Below the pieces are notes generated by a model. That model was not told the origin of the DNA, did no database searches, and saw nothing but the letters and a program-made list of their open reading frames with translations. This document shows positions 7,041-15,043 of a DNA stretch of 64,000 nt, piece by piece. Position 1 is the first letter of the stretch; each line of letters starts with the position of its first letter. A program made the translations under genes and the position numbers. The stretch spans positions 372,001 through 436,000 of the forward strand of contig NZ_FNNP01000001.1 in assembly GCF_900106805.1 (NCBI RefSeq). Direction: 5' to 3'. Source of the stretch: Ruegeria halocynthiae (GTDB lineage: Bacteria > Pseudomonadota > Alphaproteobacteria > Rhodobacterales > Rhodobacteraceae).

Positions 7041-8331
7041 ATTTCTGAGTGAGATCGGGGAGGGGGGGCTGTGTGCCCTCCCTTTCCTGTTCGAGTTCTG
7101 GGCTCTGCCGCATCAACTGCCGCCCGAGGGGGACTGGCGGTCATGGGTGATCATGGGCGGGCGCGGGGCTGGTAAGACGCGCGCCGGGGCCGAATGGGTG
7201 CGGTCTGTGGTAGAAGGGTCTTTGCCGCTGGATAAGGGTGAGGCGTGTCGCGTGGCTTTGGTCGGTGAGACATTCGATCAAGTGCGCGATGTGATGATCT
7301 TTGGCGATAGCGGGATTTTGCAGTGTTCACCGCCGGATCGTCGGCCTGTGTGGAAAGCATCAGAACGGAAACTGGTCTGGCCCAACGGGGCCGAGGCGCA
7401 GGCGTTTTCGGCGCATGATCCCGAGGGGTTACGCGGGCCGCAGTTCGATGCGGCCTGGGTGGATGAACTGGCCAAATGGAAGAAGGCGGGCGAGACCTGG
7501 GATATGTTGCAATTTGCTTTGCGATTGGGGGATCGGCCTCGGGTCTGTGTGACCACGACGCCGCGCAATGTGAAGGTTTTGAAGGATTTGCTGGCGTCGC
7601 CGTCCACCGTGCAGACCCATGCGCCGACCGAAGCGAACCGGGCAAATCTGGCGGGCTCCTTCTTGGAAGAGGTGCGCACACGCTATGCAGGCACGCGGCT
7701 GGGGCGGCAGGAGCTGGACGGAGTGCTGCTGTCGGATGCCGAGGGGGCGTTGTGGACAGGTTCGATGCTGGAGGCGGCGCGCTGTGCGCAGGTGCCCGCG
7801 TTGGATCGCATCGTCGTGGCGCTGGACCCGGCGGTGACGGCGGGGGCGGATGCGGATGCCTGCGGGATCGTGGTCGTGGGCGCGCGGTTGCAGGGGCCGC
7901 CTGAGGAGTGGCGCGCCTATGTGCTGGCCGACCGGACGGTGCAAGGCGTTGGCCCGGCGGGCTGGGCGCAGGCGGCGATTGACGCGATGGATGAGTTTGG
8001 GGCCGAGCGGTTGGTTGCCGAGGTCAATCAGGGTGGGCAACTGGTGGAAGAGGTCGTGCGGCAGGTGGACCCTTTGGTGCCTTATCGGGCGGTGCGGGCC
8101 TCACGCGGAAAGGTGGCGCGGGCCGAGCCTGTGGCGGCGTTGTACGAGCAGGGGCGGGTGGCGCATCTGGCCGGGCTGGGCGCGCTGGAAGAACAGATGT
8201 GCCAGATGACCGCGCGGGGGTTCGAGGGGCAGGGCTCGCCCGACCGGGTCGACGCGCTGGTCTGGGCGCTGCATGAGTTGGTTGTGGGGCCAGCGGGGGC
8301 GTATCGGCGGCCTCGGGTGCGGAGTTTGTGA
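6916..8331 (+). CDS. g2: GTA large terminase (TerL)
   Basis: A 471-residue DNA-packaging motor and nuclease that fills GTA heads. Walker A is GGRGAGKT (81-88), Walker B is FDAAWVDE with D183-E184, and the RNase H-like nuclease core begins at ALDPAV (D304), with a second acidic strand near LVAEVNQGG. The TTG at 6916 has a GGAG ribosome site 7 nt upstream; the ATG at 6961 (MRSTLIGHD) is the alternative but its G-rich run is too close. The gene overlaps g1 deeply, which implies coupled synthesis of the two terminase subunits. In GTAs this enzyme packages without recognising its own gene cluster. Confidence 0.95.
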   Translation: MSNNITDKPELPKGVMRSTLIGHDLRSGAGWLASAPAAVQDRFLSEIGEGGLCALPFLFEFWALPHQLPPEGDWRSWVIMGGRGAGKTRAGAEWVRSVVEGSLPLDKGEACRVALVGETFDQVRDVMIFGDSGILQCSPPDRRPVWKASERKLVWPNGAEAQAFSAHDPEGLRGPQFDAAWVDELAKWKKAGETWDMLQFALRLGDRPRVCVTTTPRNVKVLKDLLASPSTVQTHAPTEANRANLAGSFLEEVRTRYAGTRLGRQELDGVLLSDAEGALWTGSMLEAARCAQVPALDRIVVALDPAVTAGADADACGIVVVGARLQGPPEEWRAYVLADRTVQGVGPAGWAQAAIDAMDEFGAERLVAEVNQGGQLVEEVVRQVDPLVPYRAVRASRGKVARAEPVAALYEQGRVAHLAGLGALEEQMCQMTARGFEGQGSPDRVDALVWALHELVVGPAGAYRRPRVRSL

Positions 8332-8391
8332 GGATCATTAACGAACGTCACAGCGCCACCAAAGATTCGAAGTCCAATATATAGACCGCAG

Positions 8392-8949
8392 CTATCCGAT
8401 AAAGGCGCAGTACTGCGTTTGATAATGTTGAAGTAATACCAGAAGGCGATGAGGTTGCTCAACGTCCTGCAATTCTTGCATCCCAAACAAGTAGAGCTTC
8501 ACAGGAGAAAACTCCATGGAACCGTAAAGATCTCCGGTTCCATATGGAGTAGGAGTGTACGGTTTGATAAACCTAAACACTATCTCTCCCCACTGAACAC
8601 CCTCCGTGAAACTGACTATACCCCAATCCGCGCTGTCCGGATCACTGGGATCTGGTAGTACAGTTTTTGTGAGATCAAAAGTGATGCCATGAGTTCGTAT
8701 GCCTTGTGTCGTCGTTTCTTCATTCTCGGCAGTCAGATTGCAGCCGTCTAATTTGATATATTGCCGGAAACGAATTTCGGGGAACCAAACGCGATTGCCA
8801 ATTTTGTTTCCTCCTTGAACCTGTCGTGTTTCGGAAAATTTTTTGATCTTTTGAGCAAGCGATGATTGCACGTCTTCGGCAAGCGCCATGTTGCAATTCA
8901 AGGCCAACAGAGAAATTAGGAGTGAGGCCATTCTGACGTGATTAATCAT
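8392..8949 (-). CDS. Hypothetical exported protein inside the GTA cluster
   Basis: A 185-residue protein of unknown function, transcribed against the GTA genes. The N-terminus is a Sec signal peptide (MINHVRMASLLISLLALNCNMALA, likely cut before ED). The mature part has KFSETRQVQGGNKIGNRVWFPEIRFRQYIKLDGCNLTAENEE and a pattern of short beta strands; two Cys (in GCNL and YCAF) could pair. I chose the ATG at 8949; a TTG one codon earlier and an ATG at 8931 are alternatives. A TATAAG box lies at 8964-8969 on the minus strand. Codon use is less GC-biased than in the GTA genes, suggesting acquisition. Confidence 0.6.
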   Translation of the reverse strand: MINHVRMASLLISLLALNCNMALAEDVQSSLAQKIKKFSETRQVQGGNKIGNRVWFPEIRFRQYIKLDGCNLTAENEETTTQGIRTHGITFDLTKTVLPDPSDPDSADWGIVSFTEGVQWGEIVFRFIKPYTPTPYGTGDLYGSMEFSPVKLYLFGMQELQDVEQPHRLLVLLQHYQTQYCAFIG

Positions 8950-9069
8950 CAAAGACTCAGATCCTTATAAACGTTTGCAAAAGCGCGGAACTTTCGAATA
9001 TGGCCCTCAATTGACATCAGCGCGCCAAGTTGTAAAGGGTTTGGAGTGTGCAATCTGAGGGTGCTGGAA

Positions 9070-9255
9070 ATGTCCTACAGAAAAACCTATTTTTTACTTG
9101 TTACTTTGGTGCTCCTTGGGTGTTTCGGCGCGCTTTGGTACTTTGATCAGCCCGGCTTCACTGGGAAGCACAGAATGGGAACTTTGCTGGCTACAGCATT
9201 GGTAATCGCAGGTCTAACAAGGCATTACTTTGTAGGCATGCGAGACGACGACTAG
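9070..9255 (+). CDS. Small membrane protein, function unknown
   Basis: A 61-residue protein with two predicted membrane helices: YFLLVTLVLLGCFGALWYF (about 6-24) and LLATALVIAGLTRHYFV (about 39-55), ending in an acidic DDD tail. The ATG at 9070 follows GAGGGTGCTGGAA; an in-frame start at 9046 is less likely. It is divergent from the exported-protein gene and codirectional with the GTA genes. A TTGACA sequence lies at 9011-9016 but without a convincing -10. No family was recognised. Confidence 0.5.
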   Translation: MSYRKTYFLLVTLVLLGCFGALWYFDQPGFTGKHRMGTLLATALVIAGLTRHYFVGMRDDD

Positions 9256-9264
9256 CATCGGCGG

Positions 9265-9384
9265 TTAAGCCTTTGGTGCTCTGAGCATTTCTTTGACGGA
9301 TGTCGACCCGTTGCCTACCCTCCGTACGCCCCATTCCCGAGGCTTAAACTTCTTTGCGTCATAACTCCTTTCAACAAGCCGGGC
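9265..9384 (-). pseudogene. Possible gene remnant upstream of GTA g3
   Basis: The minus strand reads LVERSYDAKKFKPREW, then GVRRVGNGSTSVKEMLRAPKA and TAA, which looks protein-like but has no upstream body: before this point the frame is only the antisense of g3. An alternative frame has an AAGGAG site and an ATG giving a 15-residue peptide (MTQRSLSLGNGAYGG). Either it is the 3' end of a lost gene or a chance frame. Confidence 0.25.
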
Positions 9385-9409
9385 AGAGCGGCGGCAGAAA
9401 GGAGCACAG

Positions 9410-10573
9410 ATGGTATTCGATTTCTTGCGTCGTGGATCGGCTGAGGCAGCACCCGAGGCAAAGGCGAGCGCGGCGGGGCCTGTGGTGGCGTGGCAGACGG
9501 GCGGGCGCGTGGCGTGGAGCCCCAGGGATGCGGTGTCGCTGACGCGGACGGGGTTTTCGGGAAACCCGGTGGGGTTCCGCTCGGTCAAGTTGATTGCTGA
9601 GGCGGCGGCGGCACTGCCTTTGGTGCTGCAGGATCAGGCGCAGCGCTTTGATGTGCATCCGATCCTGAGCCTCATGCGCCGTCCGAATGCGGCGCAGGGG
9701 CGGGCGGAGTTGATGGAGGCGCTGTTCGGGCAGCTGCTGCTGTCGGGCAATGCCTATGTTGAGGCTGTACAGGCTGAAGAAGGCTTGCCGGTTGAGCTGC
9801 ACGTTTTGCGCTCGGACCGGATGAGCGTGGTGCCAGGGGCGGATGGGTGGCCCAAAGCGTATGACTACGCGGTCGGCGGCAAGAAGCACCGGTTTGCGGC
9901 GGAAAACATCTGTCATATCAAATCGTTCCACCCGCAGGATGATCATTATGGGTTCTCGCCGATGCAGGCGGCGGCGATGGCGATTGATGTGCATAACAGC
10001 GCGTCTCGGTGGTCGAAATCGTTGCTGGACAATGCGGCGCGGCCTTCGGGGGCGCTTGTCTGGAAGGGCGGTAATGGCCATGGGGTGATGGCCGAGGATC
10101 AATTCCGGCGCCTTTCGGACGAGATTGAGCAGAACTATCGCGGGGCGCGCAATGCTGGTCGTCCGATGGTTCTGGAAGGAGGGCTGGATTGGAAGCCGAT
10201 GGGTTTCTCGCCCTCTGACATGGAGTTTCAAAAGACCAAGGAAGCCGCCGCCCGCGAGATCGCGCTGGCCTTTGGGGTCCCGCCGATGCTGCTGGGGATA
10301 CAAGGCGACGCGACCTATTCGAACTATCAGGAGGCCAACCGGGCGTTCTATCGCCTGACCGTGCTGCCCCTGGTGACGCGGGTGGCGGCGGCGGTGTCGG
10401 ATTGGCTGGCGGGGTTCTCGGGTGAGGATCTGGTGTTGAAACCCGATCTGGATCAGGTGCCTGCGCTGTCAGCGGAGCGGGACGCGCAATGGGCACGGGT
10501 CAATGGGGCTGATTTCCTGAGCGATGCCGAGAAGCGTGCATTGCTGGGGCTGCCGGAGCGTGCCGATGGGTGA
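9410..10573 (+). CDS. g3: GTA portal protein, HK97 family
   Basis: A 387-residue portal protein that forms the dodecameric DNA channel at the head vertex. Conserved portal features include GFRSVKLIAEAAAALPLVL near the N-terminus, ALFGQLLLSGNAYVE, IKSFHPQDDHYGFSPMQAAA and ALAFGVPPMLLGIQGDATYSNYQEANRAFYRLTVLPL. The ATG at 9410 is preceded by AAAGGAG. It is the first gene after the insert, so its expression may depend on read-through across about 1 kb or on a secondary promoter. It overlaps g3.5 by 8 nt. Confidence 0.95.
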   Translation: MVFDFLRRGSAEAAPEAKASAAGPVVAWQTGGRVAWSPRDAVSLTRTGFSGNPVGFRSVKLIAEAAAALPLVLQDQAQRFDVHPILSLMRRPNAAQGRAELMEALFGQLLLSGNAYVEAVQAEEGLPVELHVLRSDRMSVVPGADGWPKAYDYAVGGKKHRFAAENICHIKSFHPQDDHYGFSPMQAAAMAIDVHNSASRWSKSLLDNAARPSGALVWKGGNGHGVMAEDQFRRLSDEIEQNYRGARNAGRPMVLEGGLDWKPMGFSPSDMEFQKTKEAAAREIALAFGVPPMLLGIQGDATYSNYQEANRAFYRLTVLPLVTRVAAAVSDWLAGFSGEDLVLKPDLDQVPALSAERDAQWARVNGADFLSDAEKRALLGLPERADG

Positions 10574-10784
10574 CGGGTATCCTCCGTTCGAGTGTGCGCC
10601 CGGCCTGCGTCTGGCCGCGCATGAACGGGTGGCCGAGATTCAGCATGCGCATTTGTGCAGGCGGTTGGATCAAATCGAAGAGATGATGGAGCGGCTGGAA
10701 AAGCGGTTATGGCTGACGGTCTACGGCGTTGTGGCGGTGATCCTGGCGCAGGCGTTTCAGTCTCTGCTGGTGGTAACGCCATGA
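10566..10784 (+). CDS. g3.5: GTA protein g3.5, small membrane protein
   Basis: A 72-residue protein with an amphipathic coiled-coil stretch (HERVAEIQHAHLCRRLDQIEEMMERLEKRL) and one C-terminal membrane helix (LTVYGVVAVILAQAFQSLLVV). The ATG at 10566 overlaps the end of g3, and its own TGA overlaps the g4 ATG (ATGA). Position, length and topology match g3.5 of the Rhodobacter GTA; its role is not established. Confidence 0.75.
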   Translation: MGDGYPPFECAPGLRLAAHERVAEIQHAHLCRRLDQIEEMMERLEKRLWLTVYGVVAVILAQAFQSLLVVTP

Positions 10785-11356
10785 GTTCAGTGAGTTACAT
10801 GGAGAAGTTCATGGATTTAGAACATAAGTTTGCGCGGTTTGGCGATGGCCTTTCCGTGTCCGAGGATGCGGTGATCGAAGGCTATGCCAGCCTGTTTGGG
10901 CAGGTCGATCAGGGCAGCGATGTGGTGCAACGCGGGGCGTATCAAAGCTCGCTTGACGGGCTCGCCAAGGCGGGTCAGCGGGTCAAGATGCTGTGGCAGC
11001 ATGATCCGGCGCAGCCCATCGGCGTCTGGGACGAGGTGCGTGAGGACGACAAGGGCCTGTGGGTCAAGGGGCGTCTGCTGGAGAGCACGCAGAAGGGTCG
11101 TGAGGCGGCCGAGCTGATCCGGGCGGGTGCGATGGATGGCCTGTCGATCGGCTATCGCACCAAACGGGCCGTGAAGAACGATAAGGGCCAGCGGGTCCTG
11201 ACCGAACTGGAGCTGTGGGAGGTGTCGTTGGTGACCTTCCCGATGCTGCCCAGTGCGCGGGTGGCGGCGAAGGGGAGCGACCCCGAGGCCGAGAACACCT
11301 GGCGCAGTATTGCCGAGGTGTTCAACGATGCCCGGCAGGAGCTGGCGCGAACCTAG
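10781..11356 (+). CDS. g4: GTA prohead protease
   Basis: A 191-residue HK97-family prohead serine protease that trims capsid proteins during maturation. Family motifs: VIEGYASLFGQVDQGSDVVQRGAY, the His segment KMLWQHDPAQPIG, and the Ser segment AGAMDGLSIGYRT, ending with LWEVSLVTFPMLPSA. The ATG at 10781 forms an ATGA overlap with g3.5 and has GGTGG upstream; the in-frame ATGs at 10799 and 10811 are alternatives. The next gene, as expected, is the capsid substrate. Confidence 0.92.
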   Translation: MSSVSYMEKFMDLEHKFARFGDGLSVSEDAVIEGYASLFGQVDQGSDVVQRGAYQSSLDGLAKAGQRVKMLWQHDPAQPIGVWDEVREDDKGLWVKGRLLESTQKGREAAELIRAGAMDGLSIGYRTKRAVKNDKGQRVLTELELWEVSLVTFPMLPSARVAAKGSDPEAENTWRSIAEVFNDARQELART

Positions 11357-11392
11357 CGCGCCTCAAACCCCACCGAAAAACAGGACATGCTG

Positions 11393-12571
11393 ATGAGCAA
11401 GACCGAGAGCCCGGCCTTGACCGGAGAGGGTGCGCCCCTGGTTCAGGAGGTGAAGCAGGCGATGGCTGGCTTCGTTAATGAATTCAAGGGCCTGAAGGCT
11501 AAAGTTAAAACCAATATGAAACAGACAGAAGAGCGACTGACTATGCTGGATCGTAAATCAACCATCGCGGCACGTCCGCATCTTGCGGCATCTATCGAAG
11601 ACGGCGCGCCGCACCAGAAGGCCTTTGACGCATATGTGCGTTGCGGTGATGATGACGCGCTGCGTGGCCTAGAGGTGGAAACCAAATCGCTTTCCAGCGC
11701 GGTCAACAGCGATGGCGGCTATCTGGTCGATCCGCAAACCGCCGAGATGGTCAAGTCAGTTCTGAATTCGACGGCTTCGATCCGTTCGATTGCGTCGGTG
11801 GTGAATGTCGAGGCGAACTCGTTCGACGTGTTAATCGACCACACTGATGTTGGCGCGGGTTGGGCGGATGAAAATTCGGCCACGGCGGAGACCGCAACCC
11901 CGTCGATTGATCGTATCTCAATCCCGCTGCACGAGTTGAGCGCGCTGCCGAAAGCCTCGCAACGTCTGCTGGATGACAGTGCGTTTGACGTCGAGGGCTG
12001 GCTGGCCGGTCGTATTGCCGACAAGTTCGCCCGCGCCGAGGCGGCCGCGTTCATCAATGGGGATGGCGTGGACAAACCAAAGGGTATCATGAACCACCGT
12101 GCGATGGAAAATGACAGCTGGGGGTGGGACAGCCTGGGCTATATCGCAACCGGCATTGACGGTGGCGTCGAAGCTGACGCGATTGTCGACGTGGTCTATG
12201 CGCTGGGGGCGCAGTACCGGGTGAACGGCACCTTCGTGATGAACTCGAAAACCGCCGGTCTGATCCGCAAGCTGAAGGACAGCGATGGCCGCTTCCTGTG
12301 GTCGGATGGTCTGGCCGCGGGTGAGCCTGCGCGTCTGATGGGATATCCGGTGCTGATTGCCGAGGACATGCCGGATGCGGCGACTGACAGCTTCTCAATC
12401 GCGTTTGGTGATTTCCAGTCGGGCTACACCATTGCCGAGCGTCCCGATCTGCGCGTATTGCGCGATCCGTTCAGCGCCAAGCCGCACGTCCTGTTCTACG
12501 CGACCAAGCGCGTGGGCGGCGATGTGAGCGATTTTGCTGCAATCAAACTGCTGAAATTCGGCACTGCCTAA
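11393..12571 (+). CDS. g5: GTA major capsid protein, HK97 fold
   Basis: A 392-residue HK97-type capsid protein that forms the small GTA head. The N-terminal delta region (about 1-100) contains coiled-coil-like LKAKVKTNMKQTEERLTMLDRK and would be removed by g4. The mature core begins around SLSSAVNSDGGYLVDPQT, with SIPLHELSALPKASQRLLDDSAFDVEGWLAGRIADKFARAEAAAFINGDG and the C-terminal VLFYATKRVGGDVSDFAAIKLLKF. The ATG at 11393 has AGGA 7 nt upstream, while the ATG at 11387 is only 1 nt from it. A 170-nt gap follows before g6. Confidence 0.95.
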   Translation: MSKTESPALTGEGAPLVQEVKQAMAGFVNEFKGLKAKVKTNMKQTEERLTMLDRKSTIAARPHLAASIEDGAPHQKAFDAYVRCGDDDALRGLEVETKSLSSAVNSDGGYLVDPQTAEMVKSVLNSTASIRSIASVVNVEANSFDVLIDHTDVGAGWADENSATAETATPSIDRISIPLHELSALPKASQRLLDDSAFDVEGWLAGRIADKFARAEAAAFINGDGVDKPKGIMNHRAMENDSWGWDSLGYIATGIDGGVEADAIVDVVYALGAQYRVNGTFVMNSKTAGLIRKLKDSDGRFLWSDGLAAGEPARLMGYPVLIAEDMPDAATDSFSIAFGDFQSGYTIAERPDLRVLRDPFSAKPHVLFYATKRVGGDVSDFAAIKLLKFGTA

Positions 12572-12741
12572 GCGGTGACGAATCCGGGGGGCCATTGGCC
12601 CTTCTGACGGCGGGCGCGGGCCGGGGTGAGATCCCCTGCGTTGTCTAGCTGCTCCCCTCCGTCCGAGCAACGTGGGGCGGCGCGTGCCCGTCATTTTCCT
12701 GAAGTTGGCCCCGGAAGGGTCCGAGATTGCGGAGAGTATGG

Positions 12742-13341
12742 ATGATGTTGATCGAAGAAACCGCCATCGCGGATGCGGCGCTGCCGGTGGATCAGTTCAA
12801 GGCGCATTTGCGGCTGGGCACGGGGTTTGCCCAAGGCAATGTGCAGGACGAGGTGCTAAATAGCTTTTTGCGCGCGGCCATCGCAGCGATCGAGGCGCGC
12901 ACAGGCAAGGTGTTGATCGAGCGGGATTTCTCGTGGGACCTGAATGGCTGGCGTGATCCGGCTGGTGAAGTACTGCCCGTGTCTCCGGTGGTTGCGGCTG
13001 CCTCGGTCACACTGACCGATGCGTTGGGGACCGAAACCGTTTTGGATGCCGCGACCTATCGATTGGAGCGTGACACGCAACGGCCTCGGTTGCGTCCGGC
13101 GGGGGCCTGCTTGCCAATGGTGCAGAAAGGCGGATCGGTGAAGATCGTCTTCACGGCCGGAATGGCTGTGGATTGGGGCGGCTTGCCTGCTGATCTTGGG
13201 CAGGCGGTGCTGCTGTTGGCGGCGCATTACTATGAATATCGCGATGAGACGGCGCTGGGTGCGGGGTGCATGCCCTTTGGCGTGACCAGCCTGATCCAGC
13301 GCTATCGCACGGTGCGCTTCGGCGCAGGGGTGATGCAATGA
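12742..13341 (+). CDS. g6: GTA head-tail connector protein g6
   Basis: A 199-residue phage connector (gp6-like/phiE125 gp8-like) protein that binds under the portal. The pattern PVDQFKAHLRLGTGFAQGNVQDEVLNSFLRAAIAAIEARTGKVLIERDFSWDL is the family's helical N-terminus, followed by beta strands and QAVLLLAAHYYEYRDE. The ATG at 12742, with GGAGAG upstream, is followed immediately by a second ATG. The stop overlaps g7 by 4 nt (ATGA). Confidence 0.88.
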   Translation: MMLIEETAIADAALPVDQFKAHLRLGTGFAQGNVQDEVLNSFLRAAIAAIEARTGKVLIERDFSWDLNGWRDPAGEVLPVSPVVAAASVTLTDALGTETVLDAATYRLERDTQRPRLRPAGACLPMVQKGGSVKIVFTAGMAVDWGGLPADLGQAVLLLAAHYYEYRDETALGAGCMPFGVTSLIQRYRTVRFGAGVMQ

Positions 13342-13676
13342 GCGCGCCGCGATTGAACCGCAAGCTGGTGCTGGAGGCTCCGGTCCGCAGCGCCGATGGC
13401 GCGGGGGGTTATACCGAGACCTGGGCCGCGCTGGGAACGCTTTGGGCCGAAGTCACGGCGCGCAGCGGGTCGGAACGCGCAGTGGGCGGTGCCTCGGTCT
13501 CGCGTGTCGGTTATCGCATCGTGGTGCGGGGTGCACCCGAGGGATCTTCGATGCGACCCGCGCCGGATCAGCGGTTCCGCGAGGGCGCGCGTCGGTTTGT
13601 AATTCGCGCCGTGGCTGAACGCGACCCGCGTGGCCAGTACCTGACCTGTTTTGCGGATGAAGAGGTGGCGGCATGA
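13338..13676 (+). CDS. g7: GTA head-tail adaptor (stopper) protein g7
   Basis: A 112-residue small beta protein of the phage head-tail joining family (SPP1 gp16-like). RKLVLEAPVRSADGAGGYTETWAALGTLWAEVTARSGSERAVGG matches the characteristic N-terminal beta strands, and the second half is RPAPDQRFREGARRFVIRAV. It is coupled to g6 and g8 by 4-nt overlaps at both ends. Confidence 0.87.
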   Translation: MSAPRLNRKLVLEAPVRSADGAGGYTETWAALGTLWAEVTARSGSERAVGGASVSRVGYRIVVRGAPEGSSMRPAPDQRFREGARRFVIRAVAERDPRGQYLTCFADEEVAA

Positions 13677-14086
13677 GCTATGGCGTTTCAGCCGCATTGC
13701 AGGCGGCGGTGTTCCAACAGCTTTCCGGCGACGCGCAGGTCAGCACGCTTTCAGGCGGTGCGATCTATGACGCGGTGCCTGCGGGGACGGTACCGCAGAC
13801 CTATGTGACGCTGGGCCCGGAGGAGGTGCGTGATGCCTCTGACCGGTCCGGCGCGGGGGCGGTGCATCGGTTCACGGTCTCCATCGTCTCAGAAGCGGCG
13901 GGTTTTGGTGCGGCCAAGACACTGGCCGGGGCGGTGTGTGACGCACTGGAAGGGGCGGCGCTGTCCTTGGACCGGGGTCATCTGGTGGGGCTGTGGTTCG
14001 AACGTGCACGCGCCAGACGCACCGGAACCGGCGGTGCGATCCGCCAGATCGATCTGAAGTTCCGCGCCCGCGTGGAAGACGACTAA
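13673..14086 (+). CDS. g8: GTA tail terminator-like protein g8 (DUF3168)
   Basis: A 137-residue DUF3168 protein, the tail-completion component joining head and tail. Typical features are SAALQAAVFQQLSGDAQVSTL, IYDAVPAGTVPQTYVTLGPEEV, the central TVSIVSEAAGFGAAKTLAGAVCDAL and the final IRQIDLKFRARVED. It overlaps g7 by 4 nt and is followed after 20 nt by the major tail protein. Confidence 0.88.
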   Translation: MSYGVSAALQAAVFQQLSGDAQVSTLSGGAIYDAVPAGTVPQTYVTLGPEEVRDASDRSGAGAVHRFTVSIVSEAAGFGAAKTLAGAVCDALEGAALSLDRGHLVGLWFERARARRTGTGGAIRQIDLKFRARVEDD

Positions 14087-14106
14087 GCAATCAACGGAGA
14101 GAGCAT

Positions 14107-14520
14107 ATGGCTGCCCAGAACGGAAAAGACCTGTTGGTCAAAGTGGATATGAACGGCACCGGTCTGTTCGAGACCATCGCGGGCCTGCGCGCCACGCGGA
14201 TCAGTTTCAATGCGGAAAGCGTGGATGTGACCAGCCTGGAAAGTCAGGGCGGGTGGCGTGAACTGCTGTCGGGGGCGGGGGTGAAATCCGCCGCGATCTC
14301 GGGCTCGGGCGTGTTCAAGGATGCGGGCACGGATGAGCGTGCGCGTCAGCTGTTCTTTGACGGTGAGACGCCCGGATTTCAGGTGATCATCCCGGAATTC
14401 GGCATCGTTGAAGGCCCATTTCAGGTGAGCAGCATCGAATATGCGGGCTCGCATAACGGTGAGGCGACCTATGAGATGAGCATGGCAAGCGCCGGTGCGC
14501 TGAGCTTTACAGCGCTCTGA
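14107..14520 (+). CDS. g9: GTA major tail protein (tube)
   Basis: A 137-residue tail tube protein of the phage major tail protein family (TP901-1-like). It shows MAAQNGKDLLVKVDMNGTG, ATRISFNAESVDVTSLES, ISGSGVFKD and SSIEYAGSHNGEATYEMSMASAGALSFTA, the alternating strands of the tube fold. The ATG at 14107 is preceded by GGAGAGAGC. The stop overlaps g10 by one base. Confidence 0.92.
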   Translation: MAAQNGKDLLVKVDMNGTGLFETIAGLRATRISFNAESVDVTSLESQGGWRELLSGAGVKSAAISGSGVFKDAGTDERARQLFFDGETPGFQVIIPEFGIVEGPFQVSSIEYAGSHNGEATYEMSMASAGALSFTAL

Positions 14521-14837
14521 TGGCCAATCCGTGGACGGGCGAGGTGGCATTGACCATCGATGGGGAGCGGCGGGTGCTCAAGCTGACTTTTGGTGCTTTG
14601 GCGGAATTGGAGCAGGAATTGCAGGCCGGGTCTCTGGTGGAGTTGGTGCAGCGGTTTGAGGGCGGGGCCTATTCCAGCGGTGATGTGCTGGCGCTGATCG
14701 TGGCTGGTCTGCGAGGCGGTGGAGCTGACGTCACGCGCGCCGACCTGCTGCGTGCGGAAATCGAAGGCGGGCCGATGGCCGGGGCCAAGGCCGCCGCAGA
14801 GTTGCTGGCGCGCGCCTTCATGGTGCCGGGGCAGTGA
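14520..14837 (+). CDS. g10: GTA family protein g10, tail assembly chaperone-like
   Basis: A 105-residue gene-transfer-agent family protein (GTA-gp10 type). It starts MANPWTGEVALTIDGERRVLKLTFGALAELEQEL and has GDVLALIVAGLRGGGADVTRADLL, resembling tail assembly chaperones that bind the tape measure protein. It is coupled to g9 (1-nt overlap) and to g10.1 (4-nt overlap). Confidence 0.85.
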   Translation: MANPWTGEVALTIDGERRVLKLTFGALAELEQELQAGSLVELVQRFEGGAYSSGDVLALIVAGLRGGGADVTRADLLRAEIEGGPMAGAKAAAELLARAFMVPGQ

Positions 14838-15043
14838 GCGGGTTCGACTGGCCCGTCCTGATGCGGGCCGGGTTCCTCGGCTTGCGTCTGACGCCCGAGC
14901 AGTTCTGGCGTCTTACCCCCGCCGAGCTGCGACTGATGCTGGGGCAGGGCGCTGGGATGCCAGCGATGAACCGGGCGGGGCTGGATGCGCTGCAGGCGGC
15001 CTATCCGGACAAGGAACAAGGAGAGCGTGATGACGGATCGTGA
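14834..15043 (+). CDS. g10.1: GTA protein g10.1, phage tail assembly chaperone
   Basis: A 69-residue protein starting at a GTG (14834) inside the end of g10. FDWPVLMRAGFLGLRLTPEQFWRLTPAELRLML is the signature of the short tail-assembly-chaperone family next to GTA tape measures. Phage equivalents are often made by frameshift; here it is a separate overlapping gene. It also overlaps g11 by 14 nt. Confidence 0.82.
   Translation: MSGFDWPVLMRAGFLGLRLTPEQFWRLTPAELRLMLGQGAGMPAMNRAGLDALQAAYPDKEQGERDDGS

Larger units (their letters stand above)
8332..9409. other. AT-richer insert between GTA genes g2 and g3
   Basis: About 1.08 kb separates terminase and portal genes, where the rest of the cluster has gaps of at most about 170 nt. 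Base composition drops visibly against the GC-rich flanks. The segment holds a minus-strand secreted protein gene, a plus-strand small membrane protein gene, and a possible gene remnant. No inverted terminal repeats, target-site duplication or transposase were seen. Confidence 0.7.

Noticed and set aside
9371-10303. Open frame of 310 codons on the minus strand opposite the portal gene
   Set aside because: Arg/His/Pro-rich complement of g3 with no family features.
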